DNA of 64,000 nt from Gentiana macrophylla (Eukaryota; Streptophyta; Magnoliopsida; Gentianales; Gentianaceae). Position 1 is the stretch's first letter; each line of letters opens with the position of its first letter. Where the stretch lies: positions 2,098,073 through 2,162,072 of the forward strand of contig CM047808.1 in assembly GCA_026214975.1 (NCBI GenBank), read 5' to 3'. Below the pieces are notes generated by a model that saw only the letters and a program-made list of their open reading frames with translations, had not been told where the DNA came from and made no database searches. Both the position numbers and the translations under genes were made by a program. Below, piece after piece: positions 22,331 to 34,777 of this stretch.

Positions 22331-23428
22331 TATATAAAAAGGAAGGGGGGAACTGAGGGAGGACCGGCCACGTGGGTCATTGAGGTGCAATTTGGGTTGG
22401 CCACGTAGCAGCCGGAAACTTCACTCTTACTTCATACCATTATCACTTTCTTTATTTCATTTCTCATTTGTTAAAATAAAATAAAATAAAAAGATGCTAC
22501 CTTTTGGAGAACGGGAAAGGACCCGGGTTTATCAATTTTCCGGCAGTTTCTTAGTAAACCCGGTGGATTATAGGGCAAATTGGTTGTACGTGGCGGTTTC
22601 TTAGTAAACCGGTGGATTATAGGGCAAATTGGTTGTACGTGGCCCAATTCACACCATCTTGGGGTTGGTTTCATTGGTGCACCGGATAAAGGAGCAACCA
22701 TAGTGTAAAGGTTGTAGAGATGCTCTGTCTACTTTATGTCAGAATGGAGAACGAATTTTGTTAAAAATCAAAATAATGGTCATTAAATATATAATTTTTT
22801 TAGCCATTCTCCAACTCATTCTCCATCTGCATATAATGTTATAGAGAACATCTCTCTGCCAAAAGAAATATCATCAAGGTCACCCTCATGGGAAAATAAA
22901 TTTCACAGCCGGTAGATGATTTGTTTCATTAGTCTTCTTCTTCTCTTTTTTTTTCACAGAAGATGATCATAGTTGCAGGGATCCTCAGCCATCCACCACT
23001 GGGAAGGGGGTCTGAAATGGCCGGAGAAGAGTTGAAAAGTGCTGTTCTTTTTGATATAGTGCTGGACAAAATAATACTTCATCACCATCGATTTCGGTTT
23101 CTCCCTTGGAAGAGAAGTTGATTTGGCTTCATTTTCTACCAAGAAATCCGGTAGATCCATGAGCAAAAAGGGAGAAAAATTAGACACGCCGGAGTTTTAA
23201 TAGTCTCTGTTTCAAAAACTTGCCGGCCGGCGTTGCAGAGAAATAAAATCGGTATTTTTGTTGGGGGTTTTCATCGAGGGGCTTTCAAACTATTTTTGAA
23301 TTTTATTTTTCATTTGGGGTTATCTAGAAAAGGTCAGATTTCTTATCAGCAATCCTTTTCATGGGTAGTGCTGGAGTAGAATGGTAGTGCCGGAGTAGAC
23401 GGTGGTAGAGGGGCTGAGCTTGGCTGAG
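22331..23428. other. Non-coding; 50-bp tandem duplication at 22546-22643
   Basis: The segment 'gtttcttagtaaaccc' through 'ggttgtacgtggc' occurs at 22546 and again at 22596, a 50-bp direct repeat with one base difference in length. The rest is unremarkable, with no recognisable gene. Confidence 0.7.
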
Positions 23429-23433
23429 ACTTC

Positions 23434-25184
23434 TGTTGGAAGTAGCGTCCGAAAAACAATTTATGTAATTGTTTTTATAATTAATAAACGATGATTTATT
23501 CTCATCTTATTATTTCGCTTCGCGCTTATAAGAATACACTATTCAAAACCCCAAGTCGATCGTATGTCACATATAACTTAGTGTGTGTCACACATGATGA
23601 TTAAGTTTTATGATACACTTGAAATGTTAGTCGTGGTGAACTTAATCAAAGTATGGTGCCTATTGATTAAACAACCATTAATGCGCCTAACACTTTATGT
23701 GTGTGCACTGCCTTATCCGGACCATTGACATTGGTTGTCACAAGTGGGGCATTTATATATGATGAGAGAAATATATAGATCGAATCGATTTAATCTGAGT
23801 TTATAAATTAGTGATCGAGAAATCTTATTAAATCACAAGATGATCATATATGGATTAACCTTAATCCTGAAGTGATTGCATACTCATCTTGGTTTCGGGA
23901 TAGGGTTTGATGTGTTCGTTAAGGATCATTAAGAAGCGTGGTCGAATCACTTTCATGTTGGCAGACTATTCTTGAATGAGTGAGAAGTGTGTGTCTCTCA
24001 CGATATTAATCAATCCTTCATGAAATAGAAAGACAATCCTTATTTGTTGATCCTAAACCGATCGATCCGCGGAGTTCAGATTGGTTATATGAACTAATTG
24101 ATCACTAGTGGGTTAATGTTAAATAAGGATAAGATATATTGAAGAAGGTTTACGGAAATAATCCCGCTTCATTACGGATAGTCTATGAAGGGTTAATTTG
24201 TATGTAATGATTATATCAATGGATAATTATCGACTCGACTCGACGTTTTGAGAATAAGTTATATCTATAATCGATAGAGTTCAGTTTCGGATTTATGGTG
24301 GCGTAAATTCGGAATTAATAAGTTGAGTAGAAATATTATGTTTGATGAATATTTTATTCAATTTATTGTAAATTCTTGGTTCAGAGGCCCATTAATTAGG
24401 GTTGGCTCTCCTAACACGCGAGTGTTTTTGCGTTTTATGGGCATAGAGAATAAATTAAATAGTTAATTACTATTTAATGAATATGTAATATTATTTATTT
24501 GGTAAATAATATGTAAATAGAAAAGATATTTTCTATTAAAAATTTGACAAAAGTGGCGGCACATATTTAGTGATAAATTAGAAAAAGAAATTTTTCTAGA
24601 TTATGTCACATGTGTAATTAATTAATTATCTATTTGTTGGATAATTAATGGAAAAATAAGAGATTGGTTTTTTAGGAATTATCTATCTTTTAGCAAATAT
24701 CTTTTCCTTATGAAATAGGTAATTGTGGTGTGAAAAGTATAACTCTCTTGACTAGTTATTTTCCTATATAAAGAGAGTTCCTCCTAGCACAATACACACA
24801 TGAATTTGCGCCACAATACAAATAAAAGGAAGAAAAATTAGTTGGCTTGCAATGAGTCGTTTAGGTAAGAAAAAACCCAGGTTTTTCTTGTGCATATTCG
24901 AGGAGGTTCTACGGCGATGATCGACGCCCACCGCGTCGTCATTAGAGATATAATCCGGAAGACTCGCAGATTCGCCTTGGTCGATTCCTTCTCTCGGTTT
25001 GGGTAAATCTACTAACTTTCTTGTAATTATTAATTAATCATGCGAATCGAATCGTAGAAAAATCGCATGCGAATTTATTCGCACTTCATTATCTGCTAGA
25101 TCGAGTGTTTCGATCGGTCTTTGTGAATCAGATCCGACGATCCATTATGGATCGGATCCGGATTCAGGTTCAGATATCCAAAGA
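23434..25184 (+). mobile_element. Solo LTR (about 1.75 kb) with 5-bp target duplication
   Basis: It starts TGTTGGA and ends TCCAAAGA, an imperfect inverted pair (expected TCCAACA). The flanks are ACTTC (23429-23433) and ACTTC (25185-25189), a perfect 5-bp target duplication. A TATATAAAG box sits at 24765-24773 about three quarters in, as in many LTR promoters, suggesting plus orientation. No PBS or ORF follows, so this is one LTR left after LTR-LTR recombination. Superfamily undetermined. Confidence 0.72.
24765..24773 (+). promoter_or_regulatory. TATA box of the solo LTR
   Basis: TATATAAAG lies 0.42 kb before the LTR end. It is preceded by AT-rich DNA and followed by a C-rich stretch suitable for a start site. 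It is assigned by position only. Confidence 0.5.
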
Positions 25185-25189
25185 ACTTC

Positions 25190-26130
25190 TACATTTTCTA
25201 AGAGTACTTTAACAACCATTAGAACATCTTATCACCAATTCTTTCAATGTATTCCTTCTACATTTTTTTCTCCAATCTTGAGGTGCCAAATGTCAACTTT
25301 GTGTCAGAATAGATAGAGCAAATAGAGAGAACCATTAGGGTTTCTCTTAAGAACTCCTTTCATGCCAGCTTCATGTACTACACCCCATATCTTTCCTCTC
25401 CATTCAAATGAAATTGCTTTCCTTCCGCCTTCATGTACTACACCCGGTCTCTTTCCTCTCCAAAACCTCTGCTTCCTTTCTTCTTCTTTTTACTAGCAGA
25501 TTTTTAGGTTTTCTTTGTCTTGAATTCCGAAATAAGAAAAAAGACCTTTAAGAACCAAATAAAAGCTAGAACCAAAAAATCAACGTTCTTCATCATTAAA
25601 CGATATGTGAAATTGATAGTTTTCCAAATTACACATGTTGCTAAAAGGGACGTCTTCTTGATGTCTCTATGTTTACAATGTAATTTATTCATTTATATTT
25701 TAATTTGTTTGATTTGAGCTTTATTTGTAAAGGGTTTGAAGATACTATTGCAGATTCGGACACCTTGCGCGAGGAATGATGCAAGGATAGCACTTTGAGA
25801 ATGATGATACTGCTGACAAGCTCATTCTTTGAGTTTCAAACATGCAGGTATTCAGATTGTTTTGCTTTGTTGAATTTTTCTATTGATGCACATGCACATT
25901 TTAAAAAAACTATTTGTGTTTTTTCTTATCCAGGTTGATGTTATTGATGATATCAAGGTATTTATATGTACAAAGCTAAGGACTGTTGATATGAATTTTT
26001 AATGAATTGAATGTCATCCTTCTGGGATAAAATCCCTCTTTTGTTATGCTTATATATTGGCCTTTTGGTACAAAGCTTTTCGATCACCGTGTTACTTTTT
26101 GCGTGTGTTAAGCTCCCTCGTGTCTTGCAA
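25190..26130. other. Region upstream of the PQT3-like fragment
   Basis: T-rich, intron-like DNA. A duplicated 'ccttcatgtactacaccc' occurs at 25367 and 25429. A GT-AG-bounded short exon-like piece ('gttgatgttattgatgatat') is at 25934. No domain is recognised. Confidence 0.35.
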
Positions 26131-26710
26131 GGCCGTCATAGATGAAATGGAGAACACCTCAAGATTTTGCAGCTGAGAATTATATGATACCTCATGCTCC
26201 CAATAATCCTTATTGGAATGGCACGCAGCCTGGGATGGAAGGATTCATGGGCCCTTATGGTGGTGGTAATGTACCACTATATATGGGATTTGGGGGTCCA
26301 GGGCCATTTGATATGCCTTGCACCACCTGTATTACCACAGGATTCATTTGATGGACCAGGGCTATATGTTTCCACCCTTTGGCCCCCCATCTCAAAGGTA
26401 TGATTTGTGTCCATGAGTCTTTCTTTTATGTTTGGTGATTAGGAGGATTTATATTTCCTGCAGAATCCTCACGCCAATCCACGTAATGTGGTGGTTAATG
26501 AACTTCTTGTCTACATATGCTTTGCTTGTTTCTTGCTATGTTATTATTTACGCTCGAGTTGAAAATCTTTCTTGTTTTGAGAGATCTTGCAGAGTATGCA
26601 ATGGGTTTAAATGTTGGACCACCTAATAATGAGCAGAGAAGAGATTGAAGCCAAAGACCGTTTTTAGAGGAAACGTCAATTTGAGAGACCTCATATCCAG
26701 CTTTATGTTT
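26131..26710 (+). pseudogene. PQT3/RBBP6-like E3 ligase C-terminal fragment
   Basis: Reading from about 26140: 'TPQDFAAENYM', 'NPYWNGTQPGMEGFMGPYG' and 'MGFGGPGPFDMP'. This is the Gly/Pro/Met-rich region found after the DWNN and RING parts of plant PQT3-like ubiquitin ligases (a family known in stress tolerance and protein turnover). An apparent intron (about 26397-26580) is followed by 'RDLAEYAMGLNVGPP'. After a frame change comes 'MSREEIEAKDRF', a stop, then 'RKRQFERPH'. Frame changes and stops and the lack of the N-terminal catalytic part show a dead fragment. How it came here is unknown; no Helitron end is visible beside it. Confidence 0.7.
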
Positions 26711-27390
26711 AATGAGAAATCACTCGTTGGTTTCTGTTGCTCTGACATCATTTTTCTTGGGAATGAGCTTCTTAAGTAGTTTATTTTGGTAAGGAACATG
26801 TGTTTTTTTAAAGATCTCGATCAAGCTTCCAACATCAAACAATACATCAAAAAAAAAATCAAACTTACTATGACAGCACACTTACCACGACGCTGAAAAT
26901 TGACTTTCACAAAGTTGACTATGAAGTACAGTGTGCATACCCAATCTTTTAAAAACAAAATTTCAACGTGGGTGTGGTGTCAAAGTAATTTTGGTGTGGT
27001 GCAAATAAATGACTCTAATAAAGATTAAGGGGGCTCTAATAATTTACTTGCTTGATAATATTGGGAATTTTTGTGCAGTAGAGAGCAACTCCCGAAGGAG
27101 CGTGAGTGTGACCGTGAATATTATATAGGAGACAGCAGGAAGGCGAGCACTGGAGGAGGAGGAAGGGGTCTAATTCTCCCAAGAAAATAGCCAATTTTCC
27201 GAGAGATTTTTTGCTTTCTCTTTTTGTTTACAACGCCAATAAAGCAACCATTTCTGCATTGGTTGATCAAGTATTCATGAGCATAGAATTAGTGATTAAG
27301 TATTTGTCTATTGTTCTTTTTGTCTATTTGTCTATTGTTCTGTAGGTAGCAATATTTTGCTAAATTTGTTGTGCAAAAATCATGTGTGGA
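26711..27390. other. Spacer, host side of the Tat-like insertion
   Basis: No gene. The last five bases before the LTR (27386-27390, GTGGA) match ATGGA at 35259-35263 in four of five positions, a plausible decayed target duplication. Confidence 0.4.
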
Positions 27391-27881
27391 TGATTAAACT
27401 CAGATTGAAATATAAGAACTTTATGGTCTTTTTTGCTCTAGGGTGAAATAGAGAGTAGTAGTTTATATGGTTTGAACTTAGAATAAGCTGCCTACGTATC
27501 CAAATATATATTAGAATCAAGTACAACCGTAGTTCAGGCGGTTCCTCTCAGAGTGGAATTAGTGGGTAGTTATATACTATCACCACGTCTCACGTTTATG
27601 CCCAACCATTCCTTTGTGTGCATATAGGTCTTCGATCTGTCTTCTTCCGATCAAGGACCTGCTCTGGTCCTGATGTGGTCGTCTGACCCACTCCCTGATT
27701 GGGGAATTTCCAGATGACTAACTCATACCATGATCTTAACTTTTCCCTGGTCAAGGACCTAGTCTGGTCTGGTGATTGGATTCATATTACTATCTTGAAC
27801 TCTAGGTTAGATGTGGTTCTGATCAGCTGGTCCCGTTACGGTCTGTACGCCACGTGGGCATATTCGGATCACCCTCAATCA
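27391..27881 (-). repeat. 3' LTR of the Tat-like element
   Basis: Direct repeat of 34778-35258, with TGATT/AATCA termini. It keeps a 10-bp segment ('ctgatgtggt' type) absent from the other LTR. Confidence 0.9.
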
Positions 27882-27893
27882 AAGCCCCCAGAT
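27882..27893 (-). other. Polypurine tract
   Basis: The minus strand reads ATCTGGGGGCTT directly against the 3' LTR, the expected plus-strand primer position for this element. Confidence 0.7.
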
Positions 27894-28209
27894 CTTAATC
27901 GATGTTCCTTTATCTTGCTAGTGGATTAAGATCTGAAGTCTAAACGTCTTCCACGTGTACCACATATGTGGCGTAATCAATGCTGCCTCGGTTATACCAA
28001 ACGTCAAACGTCACCATAATTACTTGTTGTATTCTCTCATACAATCTGTAGCCAAAACGTCACTCTTTTTGACTAAAGGTTATTAAATCCATCAAATCTT
28101 TGTAAGTGTTTGCCATTATTTATAGCTACCACACCAGATTTGGCAGACCCGCATATTGAAATCAAGTAAGTTCTTCTCTTCTCTCCTTCTGCATTTTTCT
28201 TTATTTCTT

Positions 28210-30165
28210 ATGAATCCAAACCAAATCGATACATCTACCCTTGGTGAGAATCCCCTTCTTTCTATTTTGCCTCCTCATTTAGCTGCTTCTTTCATTCCTG
28301 CATTTCTTGAATCATCCTCATCTGAGTATAGTATTTCTGGGTTGTCCGCACCTATAAGAGCTCTTAGAAGAACCCACGAGACGAAGAAACTAATGGCTTG
28401 TCATGCTATTGATTCTAAGTTGAGTGATGATGAAATCACCAAAATTTGTGACAAGTATGGGATAAATAAAGATATTTATGCCCTTATTCGGCCTGAACCT
28501 GGCCAGAGTGCAGCCACTCCTCCTCCTGGATATTGCACTGTTTATAAGGAACAATTTGATTGTGGCCTTAGGTTTCCTCTTCCTCCTGCTTATTTGGAAA
28601 TACTCAGATTTTATAATCTAGGGATTGGTCAAATAGTCCCTAATAGTATGAGAGCTATCACCGGTTTATTGATTTGGTGCAGGTGTTTTGTCACCCCCTT
28701 CACATTGTTACTGTTTAGGACTTTCTATCAATGTAAAAAGGTGAAGAATAGTCCTGGTTGGTTCACCTTTTGCAGAAGAGCTGATAATCTGGGTAGTATA
28801 CCCTTGATTAGTAAAACTGATCAATCATTTTCTGATTAGAAAAAAACACTTTTTCTTCCTTAGGCCTCAAACTCTTAGAGATTTAGGTAAGTGGAATACC
28901 TCTACTAAAAGTAGTGATGTGTTAGAAAGTAAGCTGGACAAAAAGCTGCTTAAAGACATTAAGGGGTCCACCATATACATGGGGTTGAAGAAGTATAGTT
29001 CCAACTTATTTGATGCTGCTCACCTGGAGACTGCTGGTCCAGAGCCTTACTCTGAACTTTCAGAGGAAAGATACAACATAAGAAGGGTTCCTATTTCGAA
29101 TTTTTTGTATGTCTTCTTTAATGTGTACTTTTAACTATTTGTTGACCTTTGCAGTGGCGAATTTTACCGATATTGTCCAGATTGCGATGATGCCTCACCT
29201 CCTAGGAACCGGACGATCTCGACCCATTACTAATCGGGTGCCTCGACCTATCACCAATCTTCTTTGAACCATCAGTTCAAATGGATCCCATCGACAATGA
29301 TTCGAGAATACGATTGATAACCGGATGGTTCCTCACTCTTCTCACCCGGACATTACCATCGAGGTTAGTCGTCCCTCAAAACGATCGATTTGGTACCCAA
29401 GTTGATGAGGTACCGGTGCTTCGAACCGCTAACGAGGAAAGGTATGACTGAAGGAATGGTCCAACCAAGATCATCGAAATTTGTAAGTATCTTCTCCTTG
29501 TTATGCTAATCTGTTTTTCCTACACAAATATATTGACTTTATTCCCTATAACCTTTTTTTAGGGTGCCAAACTAGGTAGGGAGATTCTTTCTAGATTGAA
29601 GAATTCAGGAAAGCTTGAGGAAGACTTATCCAAATCTTTGTCTGGATGGAACACAAAATATGAGGACTTGTTGAATACTTCTGCGGCTGAGAAGATTGCC
29701 TTATCTGATCAACTACAAGCAAAGGATGATGAGTTGAAGATTGTGACCGCTGAGCTCCAAACCCATGTTGCTACTGCCAATCAAGTCAGGTCCAAAATGG
29801 AAAATATGATAGCTGACCTTGAGCTGAAGAGAAATAATTTGAAAAATGCCTTCCCTGATTAAATAATCAAAGCTATTGCCGATTACAGGAATTCTGATGA
29901 GCTGGATGGAAATATGAAGATGCTCTTTGCTCCACTTATATGGTATGGGTATTCTTCAGCCATTGATGATGTGAAAGCAATAGGTCTTGACGTTGATACT
30001 GCCAAGCTGACTTATTCGGGTTGGAACGGGAATGATGCGTCTCAGACTTACGAGGCCAGATTCAAGGAATTTAGAGATGGAGTTAACTTGGTATCCAAAT
30101 ATGCTAAAAAGTCCTCGGCTGCTCAGCCTGGTTCATCCTCTCAAGCTCCCCCAAAGTCAAATTGA
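28210..30165 (+). pseudogene. Antisense gene of the Tat-like element, gypsy-type transposon domain plus coiled coil
   Basis: It runs opposite to gag-pol. The first ATG of the frame is 28210. The segment 'GYCTVYKEQFDCGLRFPLPP', then 'YLEILRFYNLGIGQIVPN' and 'MRAITGLLIWC', resembles the 'putative gypsy type transposon' domain (PF04195 as I recall it). The frame stops at 28839 and homologous-looking coding resumes at 28862 ('LRDLGKWNTSTKSSD') up to about 29105, where a GT donor may begin an intron. A later block (29554-29862) is a heptad-rich coiled coil ('LEEDLSKSLSGWN', 'LQAKDDELKIVTAELQ'). It stops at TAA 29860-29862 and continues in another frame to 'QAPPKSN' at 30165. 29160-29480 is degraded. 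Such antisense ORFs are known from some Tat elements; function unknown. It is broken here. Confidence 0.65.
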
Positions 30166-30379
30166 CAACATCATTGACTTACTTTCTCTTTAAATTCAAA
30201 TTCAAGACTTTGAACTTTTGCTGTGAAAATTTTGCACTTTTTAAACTTTTGCTGCCATTTTGTATGGTGCCGTTTTGTGTAATCTTTATATCTTTATGAA
30301 TTTGTTGCCATTTGCATGGTCTTTACCCCCCAATATAATATGTGATTTGTTGTAAAAATACATATCATATTTTGATTTC

Positions 30380-30845
30380 CTCTTTTTTTAAGAGTTTAAC
30401 AACCAGGCATGAGGCCTGTTAAGTTTAAGAGCTGACCTGAGATCTTAAAGTGATCTGATTTTTCAGATTTTGTGAATTATTCTCTTTTTCAAGAGTTTAA
30501 CGATCAGGCTTGAGACCTGCCAAGTTTAAGACCTGACCTGAGGTCTTAAATTGATCTAACTTTTCAGATTTTGTGAATTATTCTCTTTTTCAAGAGTTTA
30601 ACGATCAGGCTTGAGACCTGTCAAGTTTAAGACCTGACCTGAGGTCTTAAATTGATCTGATTTTTCAGATTTTGTGAATTATTCTCTTTTTCAAGAGTTT
30701 TAGGATCAGGTTTGAGACCTGTCAACTTTAAGACCTGACCTGAGGTATGTTGCATGTAAGACCTGATTTGAGGCCTTAACTTGGTCTGATGTTTCAGACT
30801 TGATTTTTTTTCTTTTCTCTTTTTACAAGAGTTTATGACCTGACC
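30380..30845. repeat. 101-bp tandem repeat array, about 4.4 units
   Basis: Units begin 'aagagttta' at 30390, 30491, 30592 and 30693 (period 101), then a longer spacing to 30827. Each unit contains 'gagacctg' and 'gacctgaggtcttaa'. It lies between the antisense gene and RNase H of the Tat-like element, a typical position for satellite-like arrays in this group. Confidence 0.92.
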
Positions 30846-32300
30846 TGACCTGAGTTCCTTGAAACTGGTCAATTTTTGACTGGGCCAGAGATAAATACTT
30901 TTTCATGGTCTCCTCTTTTGCCTCGTATTCTCCTTTTATATGATTAACCACTAATTGAGAATCATTGTAGACTTTAAGACGTTGAACTCCCAATTTCAGA
31001 GCTAAAATCAATCCTGTGATCAATGCTTCATACTCAGCTTCGTTATTGGTTGCATGAAACTTGAAGTGTAACGCATAGGGAAATTCTTCACCCCTTGGAC
31101 TGATAAGGAGGAGGCCTGCTCCTGATCCACTTTTGCTAGATGCTCCATCTACAAATAGTTTCCACTAATTTGCCTCCTTAGAACACAAACGCAGGTCAAT
31201 AGATATGGACTTTTCCTCTGCTAAAAAAATCGCTAACGCCCGAGCCTTTATAGCAGTTCTTGGTCTGAATTCTAAATCATAACCTGCCAATTCAACGACC
31301 CACTTTGCCAATCTTCCTGAAGTATCTGGTCTGCTAAGTATCTGTTTCAATGGCTGATCAGTCAGAACTACAATCTGATGGCTCTAAAAATAAGATCTTA
31401 ATTTCCTTGATGCGTGGACCAACGCTAGGACTAGCTTCTCTGCATCTGAGTATCTGACTTCAGGCCCATGTAATGCTTTGCTCGTGTAATATACAGGTTT
31501 TTGTAATGTTCCTTGCTGTCTGACCAAGACAGCGCTGATAGCCTCATCACAGATAGACAAATAAAGATATAGAACTTCTCCCTCCTGGGGAGATGTTAAA
31601 GTTGGTAGCTCCAAAATATATTCCTTCAATTCATCAAAAGATTTCTGACAATCCGTATCCCACCAAAATGGGGTTACTTTCCTTAGAATCTTAAAAAAGG
31701 GTAATGCACGTTGTGCAGATCGTGATAGGAATCTGTTCAAAGCTACTAACCTGCCAGTTAACCTTTGAAATTCTTTGATGTTAGTAGGTGGTGGCATCAT
31801 CTTCAAAGCATTCAATTTGTCCGGATTTGCTCTAATCCCTTCTTTTGAGATCATATATCCCAAAAAATTTCCAGATCTAACCCCAAAGGTACACTTCTTC
31901 GGATTGAGCTTCATTTTTGTACTTCGGAGTACATCACAAACTTCCTTCACATCATGTAAATATTGATCTAAAGACCTACTTTTGATCAGTAAATCATCCA
32001 CATACACCTCCATGGATCTGCCTATCTGAGTGTTGAAAATTCGATTGACTGCCCTTTGGTATGTGGCACCGGCATTCTTCAAACCAAATGGCATAGTCAC
32101 ATAGTAATACGTACTGAATTCAGTGATGAAAGCCATTTTCTCTGCATCTTTAGGGTCCATAAAGATCTGATGATATCCTTTATAAGCGTCCAGGAATCCA
32201 AAGATTTCAAATCCTACAGTTGAATCCACTAGTCTGTCAATTCTAGGTGATGTATAACTGTCTTTAGGACAGGCTTTTTTCAGGTCTGTGAAATCTTACA
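30830..32300 (-). pseudogene. Tat-like pol: reverse transcriptase and RNase H regions
   Basis: Minus strand. RT (32229-31384) has 'FLDAYKGYHQI', 'YYVTMPFGLKNAGATYQR' and the active site as 'VYVDDLLIKS'. These are followed by 'KCTFGVRSGNFLGYMIS' and the first RNase H-like connection ('VYYTSKALHGPEVRYSD'). A TGA/frame break follows at 31384. 31350-31165 continues it ('PDTSGRLAKWVVELAGYDLE'). A second RNase H with 'LFVDGASS', 'NEAEYEALITGLILAL' and 'YNDSQLVVNHIKGEY' ends near 30860. RT copies the element RNA and RNase H removes the template. The reading frame is broken in at least two places. Confidence 0.88.
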
Positions 32301-33488
32301 CACATTCTCCAGGACCCATCTGGTTTCTTCACCAACTAGCCACTCTGGATAAATTACTTCTTTAACAATTCCTACTTGTTTAAGTTTTGCAACCTCTTGT
32401 TCTATAATTGAAATCCGTTCTGGTGCAAAATGCCGCTTCTTTTGTCGAACAGAGGGTCTGTTCGGGTCCACATTTAAGCTATGGACTACCAAGTCTGGTG
32501 ATAAACCTGGCATATCCTCTGCCTTCCAAGCAAAAACATCATTGTATTCTTTAAGCAGGCCTGTTAATGCCGTTTTATAATGATCTGGAATCCATGAACC
32601 CACAACGACTACTGATTCTGATCTATGTTCGCCAATTTGAACTGCCTCTGTCTGGTCAGCCGATACCCAAGTCTTTTCTTCTTCTGGAAATAACTCTTCT
32701 GAAGTTACTTGCTGAACAAACTTCTTTTCATCGACCACAGATGTATAATAGCTCCTAGCAACTTCCACATCTCCTTTTATCACAACTGACCCAGAATTAT
32801 GTGGGAATTTCATACTATTATGTGCTGAAGAAATAACCGCTCGTAGATCAATAATTGTTGGCCTTCCCATGATAATGTTATAAGTGGATGGGGCTTTAAC
32901 AACAATATAATTCACCATTAGGGTCCTGCCCTTTGGTAAATTACCATAGGTGGTAGGCAATGTAATCATGCCCATAGGATGGATAGGTGGACTTGAAAAC
33001 CCAAATAAAGGAGTAGACACCGGGATTAAGTCTGACTCCTTTAATCTCATGGCCTGGAATGCCCTGTAATACAGAATGTTAACGGCACTTCCTGTGTCTA
33101 CACAGATCCTTTTTACCAAATTTTTACTGATGACGGCTTCAATAACCAATCCTTCATTGTTCATGATCAGAGGCAATGGGTCATCTGGTCCATACTTTAC
33201 TTCTCCTGCAAATTTTTGCCGCTTACCAGAACCTTGATCTTTACTCATGGAATCCACTGTTTGCTTATCCTTCTGATCTCTCCTCCCGGGACCTCCCATA
33301 ATCGTGTTAACAGTATTCACTGGTCTGTTGTCGATCTGACCATCAGGATCCGGAGACGGATCCATGTTCCTCCTCTGATCATTATGCATGTTCCTATCAT
33401 GTTGAAAGTTCTCTCTTTTGAATTCCCTACGCCCTCTTGGCTCTTCGTTGCGGGATCTATCAACGACTTCATCAATTCTTCCTTCCAT
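32280..33488 (-). pseudogene. Tat-like aspartic protease region and RT start
   Basis: An open frame of about 400 residues. It holds a basic linker, then the retropepsin motif in 'ICVDTGSAVNILYYRAF', 'YNIIMGRP' after it, and further on 'LVVHSLNVDPNRPSVRQKKR' and 'VAKLKQVGIVKEV' at the RT entrance. The protease would cut Gag-Pol in particles. It overlaps gag (33472) by 17 bases in another frame, as expected for a frameshifted polyprotein or for decay. The frame is lost at 32280, before the RT frame. Confidence 0.85.
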
Positions 33489-34717
33489 GACTGCTGCATC
33501 GATATCCCTGATTAGTTTGATCCCTCTTTTCTCTTGGTCCTCTCATAGGGGGTGGAACTCGTGCTATGCCCTTGTGTTCCATGACAACTAAAACTTGTTT
33601 CCGAGATCGATTCAATGGTATTAGGTCTCTGTCCTGCAAAGCACCTTTTTTACCTAACCTATCAGTTATAGGTGCTTGGACTTTATCCCAAACCGATTTA
33701 CGTTTTTTATCCAGTTTATCTTCTGATTTGCCCTTCTTGTGATCCCCTTTCTCTAACTCACGCTTGGCACGGTTGGCTTCTTCACCTTGACAGTGCTTAA
33801 AAGCAATTGCTAGACACTCCTCCATGGTTTTGGGATTTTTCCCATTTAACTTAGCATGTAACCTCCCTTCCCGTAGTCCTTCTACGAACGAGGCTATTAA
33901 GAAACGATCATCAACGTTAGCCACCTGGGTTGACTCAGAATTGAACCTTTTGATGAACTGCAAGACAGTTTCATCAGATTTCTGCTTAATGGTAAGCAAA
34001 TGAGTACTATTTCTTTGAAACGGTCTCGCAGCGATAAACATACTCATAAATTTCTTAGTCAAAACTGCAAAATTGGTTATAGATCTGGGTGGTAACTTGT
34101 TAAACCAGTCTCTAGCCCTCCCAGATAAGAGTGTTGGGAACGCTTTGCACATCATCTCGTCCGGAGCATTAAATAAATGCATATGCGCTATGTACTGGTG
34201 CATATGATCATAGGGGTCCTTGGTCCCATCATACGGGCTGATTTTTAGAATTTTAAATCCTCTGGGACATTGATAAGCATCAATATATTCCGCAAAAGGT
34301 GAAGCCAAATTGAACTCGTCTTTCTCGTCTTCCAATAGGGCATCTAACTCAGCTCTGGCTGCATCATTTGCTTGACGAGTTCTATTCTTGATAATCCGAC
34401 AACTGGACTCAGCCGCCTCTTTATAACCGTCCTTTTCTTTTACTGGTGGGGGTAGTTCCTCTATTGATTGCAGTTCCTCTTCTTCAAGATTTTTTGCATT
34501 TTCTTTCCTTTTTCACACTCTCAAAAAGAGCCTGTAATTCAGCAGCCCCCATTGCCTTCAAAGCATCCACTAGGACCTGCCTAGCCGGATCCTGTGCATC
34601 CTATTGATTCTCCGGTTGCTTTTCGGCATTATGTTCCTGATGAATTTCCTATAGATTTTCTACATTCTGGGTTGTACTAGCCAGATCTTTTTCTTGCTGA
34701 TTTTTCTTAGGTGGCAT
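33472..34717 (-). pseudogene. Tat-like gag
   Basis: The likely start is the ATG at 34717 ('MPPKKNQQ'), but in-frame stops follow. The main open part (34335-33472) contains 'FAEYIDAYQCPRGFK', 'DPYDHMHQYIAHM', 'MMCKAFPTLLSGRARDWF' and 'FIKRFNSESTQVANVDD', the usual gag capsid arrangement. A Lys-rich tail follows. No CCHC knuckle is seen. It packs element RNA. Confidence 0.85.
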
Positions 34718-34759
34718 ATTGTTAACTACTCAGAATCTTTGTTAGAGAAAAAAAAAGTA

Positions 34760-34777
34760 CCCTCCTTCTAGCGCCAA
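34760..34777 (-). other. Primer binding site of the Tat-like element
   Basis: The minus strand reads TTGGCGCTAGAAGGAGGG immediately at the 5' LTR border. This sequence is common at the same position in plant gypsy elements. I do not assign the tRNA. Confidence 0.75.

Noticed and set aside
30380..30845. CRISPR-like array
   Set aside because: Units are 101 bp with no constant-repeat/variable-spacer pattern, and this is a plant retroelement; an ordinary tandem repeat.
30627..30872. Minus-strand ORF of 81 codons
   Set aside because: It translates the 101-bp tandem repeats.
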